Of a stretch of DNA of 64,000 bases, positions 21,214-33,385 are shown in pieces. This DNA is from Grifola frondosa. Taxonomy: Eukaryota; Basidiomycota; Agaricomycetes; Polyporales; Grifolaceae. Under the pieces are notes generated by a model. It did not search any database. It saw nothing but the letters and a program-made list of their open reading frames with translations, and was not told the origin of the DNA. Position numbers and translations under genes: made by a program. Position 1 is the first letter of the stretch. The number at the start of each line of letters is the position of its first letter. The stretch is from NCBI GenBank assembly GCA_001683735.1, contig LUGG01000033.1:372001-436000 (forward strand), in the 5' to 3' direction.

Positions 21214-23290
21214 TGTACCAACCTTCCTGTGAAGATGTTGATTTGGATACTCACTCTCAACATACCGATCTGACGCCGGAGGGTTACAACATGTCGCTGG
21301 ACCGCAAGGACGAAGAGCAAGTCATTCAGGTGTCTGTTTCTCAGTTTCCGGAGGGAGGACTGGCGGGTTGGACAACCGTCCTTGGATCGTGAGTTATTAC
21401 AAGTTTAGGAACAGCTCAACTCATGCCGGAATTCTTTAGATTTTTGATTCAATTCTGTGGCTTTGGGTATGTCCCATTTGATCGTATTCGCATATGTTAT
21501 CGATTGGCTCACGTCGTGCGACGCAGGTACAGCACCTCGTTTGGCGTTTATCAAAGTGAACTGCACGCTTCTTTTCATGCATACTTATGACATTAACTGA
21601 GAATGTTGAGGCTTTTATGTTCGCGAATACCTCACGAACGAATCACCTTCCACAATTTCGTGAGTACCCATGTACAGTTCTGGGAATATTGTACCTTACC
21701 CCAAAATCGTAGTTGGATTGGCAGTATCAACGCATTCCTTGTAATATCCGCTGGGCTGGTAGCGGGAAGGTTATATGACCGTGGATATTTGTATGCCTGC
21801 CATGTCATTTGCGCGAACATGATACTTACGATCCCATCAGCTATCCCATATTGTACGGTGGTTCGCTTCTGATTTCATTCTCCCTATTCATGTTATCTTT
21901 GGCGAAGCCTAATCACTTCTACCAAGTATGTCCTCTATTCCTGTATTTATCCTGCTAATCTGCAGGCTGAGCAATTCTAGATCTTCCTCAGCCAAGGTCT
22001 CGGCGCAGGTCTCGGGGCGGGAATGATCTACGTGCCCAGCGTAGCGGTTGTATCGCACTACTTCCAGAGGCGGCGTGCACTTGCCATGATGATCGTAGCA
22101 TCAGGCTCATCGTTCGGCGCAGTCATTCACCCCATCATGCTCAACAATATGCTCAACAACGGCAGGTTCAGCTTCGGCACCGCCATACGCGCTAGCGCCG
22201 GCCTCGTCTCGGGGTTACTGCTCGTCGCCTGTGTGCTCATGCGTACGCGCCTGCCTCCGCCACAGAAGAGCGCAGACCTTAGGAAGACCCTTGTGAAAAT
22301 TTCCCGTGATGGAGCATATATCGCTGCTACAATGGGGTGAGCACCGGTTCCTATTTCTCCTCTATCACCTGCAGCACTTATTATTACGCTAGATTGATGA
22401 TATTCGCGATCGCCTTCTACTTCCCGCTGTTCTATTTGCAACTTGACGCTGCATCGCACGGTCTCAGCAAGACGTTCTCATTCTACTCAGTAGCATACCT
22501 CCCTATCATTCTTCCATGCTTCGTGCTCATGCCTGCCTCTGCTCAGCTTGTCATCATGAATTTCTCAAGCTTCATCGGCCGTCTCGCCCCAGGATTCGTC
22601 GCGCACAAATTTGGCGTACCAAATATGATCGCCGGTGCCACATTCTGCTGCGCCGTTCTCATCCTCGGCATGACCGGGGTGGGAAGCCTCGCCAGCGTCG
22701 TGGTCATTGGAGTCATCTATGGGTTCTTTGTGGGGACATGTAGGTACCCCCACTTGTCAATGTTTGAAATTGTTGAAGTATCATATGCTGCGACGTTGTT
22801 GGCCGTTCTCACAGATGACTTCGCGGAACTTGGGTAGGTTGTGTCTATATCCTCCGAACACCTTGATTCTCCTCATCACTGTTCTGTAGAGCACGCATGG
22901 GCATTGCGTTCACATTCTGTGGTATATTCTGCATTTTCTACGCCTCTTCTCAGCACATACTACTCACTTTCCTGCTTTTAATTTTCACCATAGGTATCGG
23001 CAGTCTTCTCGGTGAGTCCATTTCTCCGCGCATCGACTGCTTACACTGATTTTCGCGCTTAGGCACACCTATCGACGGCGCGCTCCTCACGAGCCGACTC
23101 ATATGGTGGCGCCCCGCGCTGTTCAGCGGGGTACGTCCGGCAGCTCCCATTTCCATATGCCAGGTGCCGGGCACTAACACATTGATAGATCATGGCGTTC
23201 TTGGGGTTCGCGTGCTTTGGGACTATGGCTATCATCGTGCACCGAAGGGAAGCGCGCGAAGCAGGCATGCACACCGAGGAGAAAGTATGA
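21214..23290 (+). CDS. MFS transporter, monocarboxylate/MCT-like family
   Basis: Spliced gene with about ten short introns. It starts MYQPSCEDVDLDT; an acidic hydrophilic N-terminus of ~45 residues precedes the family hallmark PEGGLAGWTTVLGSF. Then FLIQFCGFGYSTSFGVYQ, FYVREYL, SWIGSINAFLVISAGLVAGRLYDRGY (TM2 with the D-R-G loop), LSQGLGAGLGAGMIYVPSVAVVSHYF, RALAMMIVASGSSFGAVI, a cytosolic loop, and the C-terminal six helices (FAIAFYFPLFYLQLDA, NFSSFIGRLAPGFVA, GTPIDGALLTSRLIWW, FLGFACFGTMAII). About 12 TM segments in total. Family members carry monocarboxylates or related small acids across the plasma membrane by H+ symport; the substrate here is unknown. No clear disruption; a TATA box lies upstream. 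Confidence 0.85.
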
Positions 23291-23733
23291 GCCGCGCACA
23301 AGACGAAGATCCAATCAGCAGTGCTGAAAACGCTTGTCGGGAATCATGCGTCCTGAGGAATGAAGTCAAGAAAGTAGAAAGTCCCAAACCCGCATGTCTG
23401 TTAGCCTCATATGATGAGCTCCGGAGCTCTTTTGTTATGGCATGAGCGACGCTTGCTGTATCTCGTATCCTAACCGTCCTGGGAGACAACTTCCATGCAA
23501 AAGGAGCGAAGAACAATCAGGCGCTCGGCGTTCCTTCAAAGTCACTCCCGTGATCACGAACGACGACATATTTATAGATCTCCTTCTATTCTGCGGGCGC
23601 GCATTGAATCTCGAAAAGCGCTATCGTCCCGTCGGTGACCTGTGCCTGATGCATTGTGTCATCTTTGAATGGAACCGATGGTGTTCTGACAAACTGTGAG
23701 TGGATTCCAAGGTATCTGGGCGTCAACACGGTG

Positions 23734-23740
23734 TATAAAA
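23734..23740 (+). promoter_or_regulatory. TATA-like box upstream of ZZ gene fragment
   Basis: TATAAAA 15-21 nt before an in-frame ATG at 23755. That is closer than usual for a start codon, so either translation begins further down or the motif is accidental. Confidence 0.35.
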
Positions 23741-23754
23741 GGGCTGATTTCGCA

Positions 23755-24925
23755 ATGATTCTGCAAGCTTCGCCACCGCACAATGTCCTCGTTCTTGAAG
23801 CTCGAGGTCACCACAGCGATCTTACTGCCGATGACCTCGATGAGCTCAGGAAGATCGGGCAGTCGCTAACCAGAGCAGATGCTCGCTGGTACTATATGAT
23901 ACACGACTATCAGCGGCGAAGCACCCCTGTGCACATGTGAGTCACCCCAACTATCTCCTTGGTTGATCACTCACTGTATGGTTCATAGGGATATCACCTG
24001 CGAGAACTGCGATGAAACAATCCACGGGGGACGGGTCGTTTATCTCGAATGTGACGGCAGGATGTCTGTTGACTTTTGCGATAAGCCGACGTGCATGAGC
24101 GCGGAGATCCACAAGGACCAGAGGGATGACTTGGAATCACCGCATCTCCCTACGCACGATGTTTTCAAGCTGCGGATGAATATCCTTCAATCCAGGGAGT
24201 ATGGTCAGAATTACCGTGCAGCGCGAGATGCGCTGAAGAAGGCCAAAGCGGCATTCGAGGATTCTGCCGAAATGGAGGGGGAGCAGGCCGGGACGGATGG
24301 GGAGGATGTAGAGCCGTCGTACGAGGAAGTCGCGCGACGGAAGAATCGGAAACCCCATCAGTAGAACAGACGACGGCGGATACCGCGGAGGCTCCGCCTC
24401 CACAGGAGACGATGCAGACGGGGACTGCGTCTGAACCAGATGGTGCTCCCAACCTCACAACTAAAATCGTCAATCACAGACTGGCATGCGTGGCGTGCGG
24501 GGAGCGGGTGACCCGGCCATGTTGGTATTGCTTCATCTGCGAAGGTGAGCTCGTCTTCCGTTGTACATTCCGTATATACACACCTAACACCGTGTGGACT
24601 AGATGATACATTCATATGTAACAACTGCGATGCGAAGGGAAGTGTATCTAAAGGTCAGCACCAGTCTTTTCACGGGCTGGTTAGGTGTCAGGAGAAAACA
24701 CAAGACATCGTCCTAGAGGCAAATCCTGCCGAAGAAAAAATGGAGAGCCTTCAGAATAAAATCGACACAATGGAAGCCAACTTTCGTTCCATAGAAGACC
24801 GCTTGCTTCGCATAGAGCAACTGCTGTTGAGCTCTATGTCGGCCAGGGGCACACAGTCGGGAGACAGCGGGGGCGCCCAGCAGGTGGCATTAAACGGGAC
24901 GGGGTACGAGGAATGTACATATTGA
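23755..24925 (+). pseudogene. ZZ gene 3' fragment (copy D), plus strand
   Basis: Only the C-terminal third of the ZZ/EF-hand gene, in opposite orientation to the other copies. It starts within DLTADDLDELRKIGQSLTRADARWYYMIHDYQRRSTPVHM, has the conserved intron, then ZZ finger 1 (CENCDETIHGG...CLEC...FCDKPTCM), the LESPHLPTHDVFKLR linker, a frameshift near 24,345 (EEVARRKNRKPHQ-stop against the expected EEVVQTEESETPS), ZZ finger 2 (CVACGERVTRPCWYCFIC ... CNNCDAKGS) and a coiled coil ending GYEECTY. The N-terminal helical, EF-hand and beta-rich parts are absent. An ATG at 23755 fused in frame to the old sequence could give a small double-ZZ protein if the single shift is an error. Confidence 0.7.
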
Positions 24926-25272
24926 GATGCCCGCCAGCTTACCATCCATCCTCTTCCTCATGTTTACATCGGTCAGTTGTTAAGTGACTTTGTCTATTAG
25001 TGAGAGTGAGGCAAAGCACTCTAGCTCCGGCGCAATTTGCACATTCAGATAACAGGGAAAGCACAATCATCTGGACAAATAACAGCGAGTACGCAACTCG
25101 AATAATCTCAGCGGACACGGATTATACAACAACAAGGCGGCAAACAAACACACGGGCGGCGATACATGATAAAGGATACAACTCCAACAAATTCACCCCT
25201 GCGTCGCGCTCCGCACTACAGCTTTCAGCCGCTGCCGGAGGCGCGCGCGGTCGTCGTCCTCATGCAACGAAG
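24926..25272. other. Intergenic, no gene seen
   Basis: Spacer between the 3' ends of the ZZ fragment (plus) and the peroxin gene (minus). No feature supported. Confidence 0.45.
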
Positions 25273-26820
25273 CTATCTCGTGCAGCTCGTGTGCCTCCGC
25301 GTTTCTTGTGGCAGCGCCGGGGGCGCGGGTGGGATCTCGTCGCGCACAACGCCCAGCTCGCCCGGGCCGACGAGCTCGGCGGTCTCTGTGAGCACGGCAA
25401 TACGCGTCCAGCGGCGATAGCGCGTGTACTGTGCACAGCGGGGTCAGAGGAGTCGATGGAAGAGAGAAAGGGACGCGTGCGACGCACCTTGCCCATGCCA
25501 CCCTTGCTCGTCCCGCCCTCCCACTTATTGTCACCATATATCCACCCGTCCGCGTCCGTGCACGGCTCCTCCTCCTCGCCAGCATCTTCTGCGGTACCCG
25601 CATCGGCAGCCTCGCCGGCAGCCTGCTCCGCATGCGCGGCACCAGCGTCGCCCTCGTCGCGCTCGCGCTCCTTGCCGCGCTCCGGGCTGAGACTGCTGAT
25701 GCTCGTCTGGCGCATCTTGCCCGCAGCACGCAGGATACGATTCGCAGAGGAGGCGGCAGCGCCCTCCTCCTTCGGGCTGGGTAGCGGGCGCTCGACACGC
25801 GCGGACGCGGCGCCGTCGCGGCGCACGACCACGCGCCACTCGTCCTCCTCCGCACCAGCGAGCAGTGCGTTTTATTCGGGCGTGTCCCGCACCAGCGCCC
25901 GTTTTGCGCTCTCTGCGGAGCGTCTGCTAACATGTACGCAGTGGTGGATGCGGGGAGGGCGAACACGGTCGGGGGGCGACGGGCTGCTGGGCGGCAGTAC
26001 ACCAGGAAGGGCGCTCACCGGGGAGGAGGGCGGCGGTCCAGTCGAGGCCCATCCACCAGCGCTGATTCTCATATACAGTGAAGAGGAAGCGCAGGGAAGT
26101 GGCTGGCGGGGCGATGGCGGGGCGGAGAGGGTCTGAGGGAGAAATGCGGGCGGGAGGGGCATGCCGGAGAGGAGAGACCAGGCGCGATAGAGGGACCAGC
26201 GGAGGAATGCGCTGCGCCAGAGGGAGCGGCGGAGGAGGATGGCCCAACGGGCGCGCCAGGTGAGGAGGACGGTGCCGGCGATGGCGAGGAGGATGCGGAG
26301 GCGGATGAAGTGGGTGAGGAGGAGGTAGGGGATGTAGAGAATCGCGAAGGTGCGGAGAAGGGTGACGAGTGGGGGGAGGCGGTCGGAGAGGGCAGGAGGG
26401 GGAAGATGGGAGGAGGGCGTGAATAGTAGAGAGGTCGGAGATGGCGCGTTGGAGGGTGTCCTCTGAGACCGGCGGAGGAGGCAAATTTGGTTTTGTCGTC
26501 GAGCAAGATATGATGAGCACGACGAGGATTGCAAGCGGCAGGATGTATCTACGTCGGGGTTAGTAGGCTGGACAACATCCGAGACGGCACACGACTACCT
26601 TAGGACGACTTCGGAGAGGAGGCATACTGTCCACCAGAGGGCAACCGCAATCCAGCTCTCCTCCGAAGACGACTTCCAGCTGATTACTTGAACATAATGT
26701 CTGATTCTAGCTATGTGCGGAGCGAGGCCGATGAGGACGGCGACGACGGGGGAAGGCAGAGTGTTGACAAAACCGACGAGGGGCGGCGGGACGGAGTCAT
26801 CTTCAGCAGGTTTAGACATG
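25273..26820 (-). CDS. Peroxisomal membrane peroxin, Pex24/Pex28-32 type with dysferlin domain
   Basis: Starts MSKPAEDDSVPPPLVGF at 26820. Exon 1 ends SEVVLR, then a ~50-nt intron and YILPLAILVVLIISC. Hydrophobic segments follow (FAILYIPYLLLTHF, ILLAIAGTVLL), then DysF-N (LFTVYENQRWWMGLDW ... LLPGERPSW), an acidic Ser-rich insert, and DysF-C split by a 59-nt intron (25429-25487): DADGWIYGDNKWEGG and YTRYRRWTRIAVLTE. This order (N-terminal TM region, C-terminal DysF pair) is that of the yeast Pex30-family proteins, which shape ER sites giving rise to peroxisomes and limit their number and size. The frame shifts at least three times (near 26,425, 26,095 and 25,975), each within C/G runs; two shifts are absent from the 10-kb fragment. 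Base-calling error is likely; otherwise it is a pseudogene. Divergent from the HAD gene with a ~220-bp shared promoter region. Confidence 0.8.
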
Positions 26821-27042
26821 GCGGCGTGGTGAGTTAGTCGAGTGACACGGCGAGGAGAGAGAGGGAAATGTTGTGCATGAGCATTTATGAGGTTGATGAG
26901 CGACGTCGGTAGCGAGCACGATCGCGTTCGGACGTAAACTATCACGAGCTCATCACGAGCGCACACGCTACCATCGCCGCGCTCACGCCGGCTGCCACGC
27001 TGCTCAGAGGTCTTTATCCTCCTCCTGCGCGCACGCTACTGC

Positions 27043-28762
27043 ATGTCTCGCAGACACTTTCTGAGCTCATGTCTCCGGACACCCGCTCCCTTCTCGCGCT
27101 GTGCGCACCGAGCTCTGTTGCACTCTTCTCCGCCGCCCAAGTCAAGTCCTCTCGCATTCACTCTTGATATCGTATGCTGCCACGATTTAACCCATTCTAT
27201 CACTACGCTAACTCTAGTCGCATCTGCGCTCTCCCAGGATGGTGTTCTCCTTCGTGGCCCTGAGGTTCTCCCTGCTACGAGGCGTGCACTTGCTATCCTC
27301 GAAGGTGCCAACCCCATGGGAATGTAAGTGTCCTTGTGCCGCATATATGCTATTAGTGAACGGGTTGAATGTATATACGCAAGCAAGATACCCTATATAT
27401 TGGTCAGTTCTGCGTTACCATGTCGAGAGGACGCGGAAGCTGAATCACCATTCCTTTGAAAAGCTCACTAACGGCGGTGGTGTCGGCGAAGAAGTGCGGA
27501 GCCAACGGTTGAGCGAAAAGCTTGGCGTCCCCGTACGCTGTCTTTTCATCCTGAGAACTCTCGTCTGATAGGTGCTTTCGGACCCAGATCCACTCCAGTC
27601 AGATTATCCAAGCGCACACCGTCCTGAAATCAATAGCGGCCAAGTACGCCAACGATCCGGTGCTAGTGCTGGGAGGCAAGCTAGATGAGATTCGCCAAGT
27701 AGCCGAAGGGTACTATCCATCAACTGGTTTCGTTTCTTTGTCTGATATGAAAGATCAGATATGGCTTCAAGCAGGCGTTCACCCCGCTAGACGTTCTCGC
27801 GTGGAACCCATCGTGAGCCCATTCGCATTGCACATGCAACCACCTTCTCACTTAGCTCAGAGTATGGCCCTTCTATGACATAACACCCGCAGAACGGGAG
27901 TCCACGAAGGTACAAATGTTCTCGCTTCCTCTAAGACCGCGCACTGACGCCCGTCAGCCCGCCGACTTCTCCACCATACCCATCACTGCAGTCATTGTCT
28001 TCCACGACCCGCGCAACTGGGCGCTCGACATCCAGATCCTCCTCGACCTCATCCGCTCACGCGGGCGCATCGGCGCGCCGCACCCCCCGCCCGGCGCCGC
28101 CCCGTGCAGCTCATATTCTGCAACCCGGACCTCCTCTGGAAGTCCGACTTCCCGCAGCCGCGCATCGGACAGGGCGCGTTCCGCGAGGCGTTCCAGGCCG
28201 TGCACAAGGCGTGTCTCCCGCCACGCATGCCGCGCTGAGCTGACCCGATTTGTTCATGCAGGCGCTGACGGCACGACGTACCCATACGTGCAGTTCGGCA
28301 AGCCGACGCGCGCGACGTACGAGTTTGCGGAGGCCGCGCTGAAGCGGCGTCTTGCCGAGCTGCAGTCGTCATCTGCAGCTCAGCCGTCAGACCCTAACAT
28401 GTGCGTTTCGTGCGTGGTTGAGCGGACATAGTGCTGACGTCAATCGGGCTTCGCAGCTACATGGTCGGAGGTGCGTGACTGCTACTCGCCCGTCCCCATG
28501 CTCGCTCACGCAGCGCGCATAGACAATCCCGAGTCTGGTAAGCCGCCCTTGCGCCATGCTGGGTAATGTGGATCCGCGCTGACCTTTTGCCGCACGTAGA
28601 TATCGTTGGCGCTAACGCCGCGGGCTGGACATCCATCCTCGTGCACACTGGTGTGTATGACCCGGAGCACGGGCCGCCGACCCACCGCCCACGTACGAAG
28701 CGGAGGACGTGGAGGCCGCGGTAGAGTGGGCGGTTGCGCGCGAGATGTGCAGGGCTGCATGA
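27043..28762 (+). CDS. CECR5-like mitochondrial HAD-superfamily hydrolase
   Basis: N-terminus MSRRHFLSSCLRTPAPFSR is Arg/Ser-rich without acids, like a mitochondrial presequence. HAD motif I LDIDGVLLRG is split by the intron 27172-27237 (Asp-Ile before, Asp-Gly after). Then IPYIL/LTNGGG (motif II), HTVLKSIAAKYANDPVLVLGG, WPFYDITPAERES, ITAVIVFHDPRNWALDIQILLDL, YPYVQFGKPT, and motif IV MVGDNPESDIVGANAAGW split by two tiny introns. This order matches the TIGR01456/CECR5 family, predicted phosphatases of unknown substrate. The frame must shift near 28,090 (C/G run) to read VQLIFCNPDLLWKSDFPQPR, and near 28,690 to end YEAEDVEAAVEWAVAREMC at 28762; uncorrected, the last exon stops at 28724. The errors lie in C-rich runs. 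Confidence 0.8.
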
Positions 28763-29113
28763 CCGTCGTTGTTCGTTTGTTGGCGCTATAAGGCAGGCAT
28801 GCGATGTTGTGATATACCGTAGGTGCTCCTTGAATATGGGTCCTGTATGCGTTCGTGGTCTCTTCGCTCGCACATGATTCCCATCGTTCTACGTTGCCCT
28901 TAGAATTGAATCTGAGACATTGTATCACTAGTTATGTTAGGGAAGATACAGACGACAAGGCGCATCTCTTCAGTGATCCGATATATTAGAGAATCTACCA
29001 CGGGGGCTTCAACGAGTTAAATTATCGTTAGTAAATTCGGAGCGAGCAAGCAGAATCGAGTGTCTTGTTTAAGTCAGAAGGATTGTCATATATGCATATA
29101 GCGAGACAGTAAC
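28763..29113. other. Intergenic, no gene seen
   Basis: Spacer between the 3' ends of the HAD gene and ZZ copy C. Somewhat AT-rich; nothing recognised. Confidence 0.45.
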
Positions 29114-32100
29114 TTACCACTGCTGTTTGAGATAGGAGAGGCCCTCGCATACGATAATGACGATGCAACAGAAGAATACAGCACGCAACATTGTTTCGAT
29201 CTTGTTCAGCCGTTCGGTAAATCGTTGCTGCAGAGCATCCAGCGTGGCATCGATTCGTGCTGCCACTTCATTCTCTAGGGTTTTTAGATGTTTCGTCAGC
29301 ACTTCTGGCCCCTTCTGTATCCTGACGAGACCGTGGATGTCCCGGTGTTGCCCCACAGACGCGCCTCCCTTGGCATCGCAGGCGCTGCACACGAAGGTAT
29401 CACCTGCATGCCGAGCTCGCTGAGCATGAGTCACATGTATGAAGAGATATCCGCTCACTCTGGCAGACGATACAGTACCAGCACGGGCGCGTCACAGCAG
29501 CACTGCAGACCACACACGTCGGACACGGCGACATCTTCATATGAGGTGAAATAGAGTCCGTGTCCTTCCTCTCCTCGGCGGTCGACCCCTCAAACGCGGC
29601 TACCGCACGTTTCAGCGCCGCCCACGCTGCGCGCTCGACCTTCACCAGGTCCCACTGTCTGTGGGTCGCCGCGCGCACTTTGACCATCTGGTGCGTCGGG
29701 AGATGGGGCTGCCTCAGGGTCTCAGTCTGTCGGAGGGCCACACCAAGCGATGCAGCCATACACGCCGCAGTGTCACACAAGTCAACAGTGTTGACGTCCG
29801 TGATACATTCAAGGCATATTACCCGGGCGCCCCAGACTTCCTTCCTACAGTTGTCGCAGACGATGCCGCTAGGCTCACATAGTCAATATCGCAGAGCGGG
29901 AGACCGACCGTCAGCGCACTCACATGTGATCGCACGAAGTGGCTCTGTCCCGCAGAGTCGCGAGGGTCGCGTAGCAGCGGGCATCTGTGGCGGTTAAGGA
30001 CTGTCTGATCGCCGCTAACTCGATCTTCTCTTCATCGCTGCGGGGGGAGCGGTGCTGGAGCTCGAGGTATCGCCGGCGTCTGTCCCGACGCTCCTTGACG
30101 ACAGACCAAGAGAAGACGACAGTGCGAACCTCCAGAGCGCGCGGACCTTGTCCTGCCTGAACTCCATTGGCGACGGGCGGTAGCACATGTCCTCTGGGGC
30201 AATTCTCTTGAAGATGAAGTGAGAGGACGACGAGCTGTGGCGGAAGTTGGTGCACGACCCCGAGAGCGCGGTCCCATCTGCCTCAATATGACCACGGAAG
30301 ACCATGTGGACGAGTGTGTCACTGCTCTTGAGAGTGAACTCGTAGAGCACCTGGCCGTCGGGCTCGCCAATACAAGTGCCAGTGACATGAATGTGGGCGC
30401 CCAAGAAAGTCCACGATGCTTCAAATGCATGATCGTCTGACTGGGTGGGACAAAAGCGCATGGAATACATCACCGAATGCGGATATTCCTCGTTGTATCG
30501 AAAGCCACACCAATGACCTAGTCTGGAATCCGTTAGCTGGTATTTGGGAATAAAACTTGGGGAACCTACATTGCTTTGACGGCGGCTGATGCACAGGAGT
30601 TATCGAAAAGTTGAGTGTCTTTCGGCAGCTCATACATATCGATGACAAGTGGCGGATATTTCAGCGACTTTGTGACACCCGTGATGTTGTCCTCTTCGGC
30701 ATCATTGTATTTATAATCCGGCTTTTTATCCCAGTAGCGGCGCAAAAATTGTGGAGACCGGAGATATTGCCGATCACAGAATCCGCGGAACTTTTAAGGA
30801 TGATTATTAACTTCAAGGCATGCTACAAACCATCAAGCGCACCAATCCAAATGCAAAGATGCCAAATTGGTTGTCTGGATCAAGGTTTTGACGCAAAAAC
30901 ATGGCTAATAGGAGACGTTTTCCTTCATTGCAGAACAGAGTGTACCGACATGGAGAAACAATGCTCACCATATAGTGTTTCAAGCCGAGATCTCACGGAA
31001 TCGAATATTTCATGCAACCTGACGGCGCAGTCCCATAGCTCCTTATCACCAATGACTACTGTGCGACAGAGCCGTATGATTTCATAATCCAGCCGAAGAA
31101 GAATATTGAGCACAGGGAACAAGGCCTGTTATGGAGTGTCAAACACGTCAGTATCTGAATTGTTGTTAGACTTACCAGCTCGATCCTCTGTGATCCCATT
31201 ATCAGTGCTACTGCATCCTGTGCGTCAATTTCGTAACGAATGGTCTCCAGGCCATCCCGAATGCGCTGCTCCTCCTGGTCTACAAGTCTTTGAAAACGCC
31301 TCCGTATTGACGTGGGAACACTCGAAGCAGGCATATCACAATCATGTACTGATACGGTAAGCACGAAAATTGTGGATGTTATTGCTTTGAGATAGGAAGC
31401 TACCTCGTTGCGATTCTCAGGGAGGATTAGAGATCTGAGACAGAACATCCTATCCATAATTTCTTGGATTTGAATTCTATAAGATGACAATGCAATATGA
31501 CGCCCTTAAATTAAGGTCGTCAGCAGTTTAATCCTAAGCTCGTCAATGAAAAAAACGACACCGATCGTCCAATAGGCTAGCCAATGGAGCAAGCTGAAAA
31601 AAAAGTCAGTGGAGATTGAAAGATAATACATAAAATGTTGTCACCTCCAATCTGCGGGGCGGGATGATGCAAATTTATTCACTTCCGCAACGGTGATGAA
31701 GCCGGAGTCATCCACGTCAAAGGCTTCGATAAGAGGCTGCAGCCTTGTCCCGTCAACATACTTTAAAGCCCACGCATCATCCTCGTCAACATGGGCCGAT
31801 GCGACATTCGTAGATTCTCCGTATACTTTCTCGTGATAGTAGTCATGTAGTGCTGATGCAAAAGTTCTTGCATCTACTTGCCCGGGCCACCGCTACATCA
31901 AACATGTGCTTAAGAACATGGACACATGCAAGCATACTTTGGAACGTGCCATTTCTTTCCATAGCGAGCGTAAATCCTGTTTTCCATGCCTCCAGTTAAG
32001 TCAAACACATTGCAAAATGCATGTCGCACTCACAGGATCAACGATCTTATCATGCGGCCCAGAAGTGATGGATTCAATGACACGATCACCTTCATGATGG

Positions 32101-33385
32101 ATGGCTTCCGCTAGGTCTTCGATCGATCGCTTCTGCATTTGGAACTTCTGCTCAAACCTCTTCATATTTTCTCGAACGGCATGAGTGGGCTCGATGTCCA
32201 GATCAATCTTCAGCTCCTGTAAATCATACTTGGAGCCATCTGCTTGTGCGCGATTGTGGTCAGATAGTCTGAAAAGACCGATGTCCGCTCCGAGGATCTC
32301 TCTCAGTGCATCGTCATCGTTCAAGACGACTTCGGCTCCTCCTTTGCTACGTATGAGGCTCTCCACTTTGGATCGCTCCGGAGAGTTATACGAATCAGAG
32401 TGGAAGAACTCCAACACGGCATCCAATCTGTGCGACGAATGAGCGTCATCAGGTGTATTTATTGTAGCCGATTCAACGTACTTGGCGTTGACGACATCGA
32501 GCTTCCGGTTGGCATTGTCGACACCCAAGCCCACGTGAAAAGAGATCGAAAGATCAAATTCGTCGCGTCTTTTTGCAAAGAGTTGGATGAAGCCTTGAAG
32601 CGTGCTGTCCCAGATAGGGCCCTTTAAGATCCGGACCAGAAGCTTTTTCTTGGAGTATGTGTCGCAAACGTTCGCACACTCCTTGATGTCATTCGCCGTT
32701 TGACTTATGAGATCTTGCATCCGCACTTGTATAGTAATGCCATCGCGCCCAACGTTCCCTTCGTCTTTGACATCCTGCAATCTACAGAATACGTCAATTG
32801 ACTGAAGCAATGCATAAACAGTACCCGTACTGAGTCAACGCTGTCATCATGTATTTCATCTCCATGAATAGCACGGCAATTTTCTTATCATTATCACGAC
32901 GTTTCGTATCTAGCTCAACGACCACTTTGAAGGCACCAACGGCAACTGAAATACTATAAGAACATCCGTTAACCAAAAATACAAATGTCGCGCACCTTTC
33001 ACAAATGGGTGGATCTCAGCGATCTCATCCAAAACCTTCAATAGTCCCGGAAGACCTTGAGCGAATGTATGCAAAGTTTCGCGCACAATCTTCATGGAAT
33101 CACTCTCGACCGCTGATCTTATTGGACTTGATAGCTCCTCGAGTGAACCCATTTTCAACTGAGCATCACTCAGTCGGTCCTCTGGACAACTCCGTAAGCC
33201 ACACTTAGTACTAGGGCAGAATCGAACATACCAACAGAGCCCGTGATTCTCCCAATCATGCTTTCCCTATAGTTCTGCGATCTAGAAAAGGCGCTATCGA
33301 GCACGCTCGATGCTCTTGAAAGCTGTGCAGATGGTTCATTGTCTTCATTGTCATTCAATGAGTGGTTGGTCCGGCTAGCTACCAT
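29114..33385 (-). CDS. ZZ/EF-hand multidomain protein, diverged full-length copy C
   Basis: Same architecture as copies A and B but clearly diverged and mostly uninterrupted. It starts MVASRTNHSLNDNEDNE at 33385. Then the helical domain (GLPGLLKVLDEIAEIHPF, VGAFKVVVELDTKRRDNDKK), helical block 2 (CANVCDTYSKKKLLVRILKG; IHHEGDRVIESITSGPHDKI), an EF-hand with a good loop (DVDDSGFITVAE: D1, D3, S5, G6, I8, E12) near 31,670-31,730, a region matching RRRFQRLVDQEEQRIRDGLET (intact here, broken in A and B), the beta-rich domain, ZZ finger 1 (CDNCRKEVWGARVICLEC...LCD), ZZ finger 2 (CVVCSAAVTRPCWYCIVC ... CSACDAKGG), a coiled coil, and a C-terminal hydrophobic segment (VFFCCIVIIVCEG) that the other copies lack. 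One 28-nt loss near 30,131 shifts the frame between RALW and VRTVVFSW. Function unknown; Ca/Zn-binding and membrane attachment are inferred. Confidence 0.7.

Noticed and set aside
25000..26136. Long GC-rich plus-strand open frame (378 codons)
   Set aside because: It lies opposite the peroxin gene, is Ala/Ser/Pro/Arg-rich from third-position GC bias, and has no family motif; judged a shadow.
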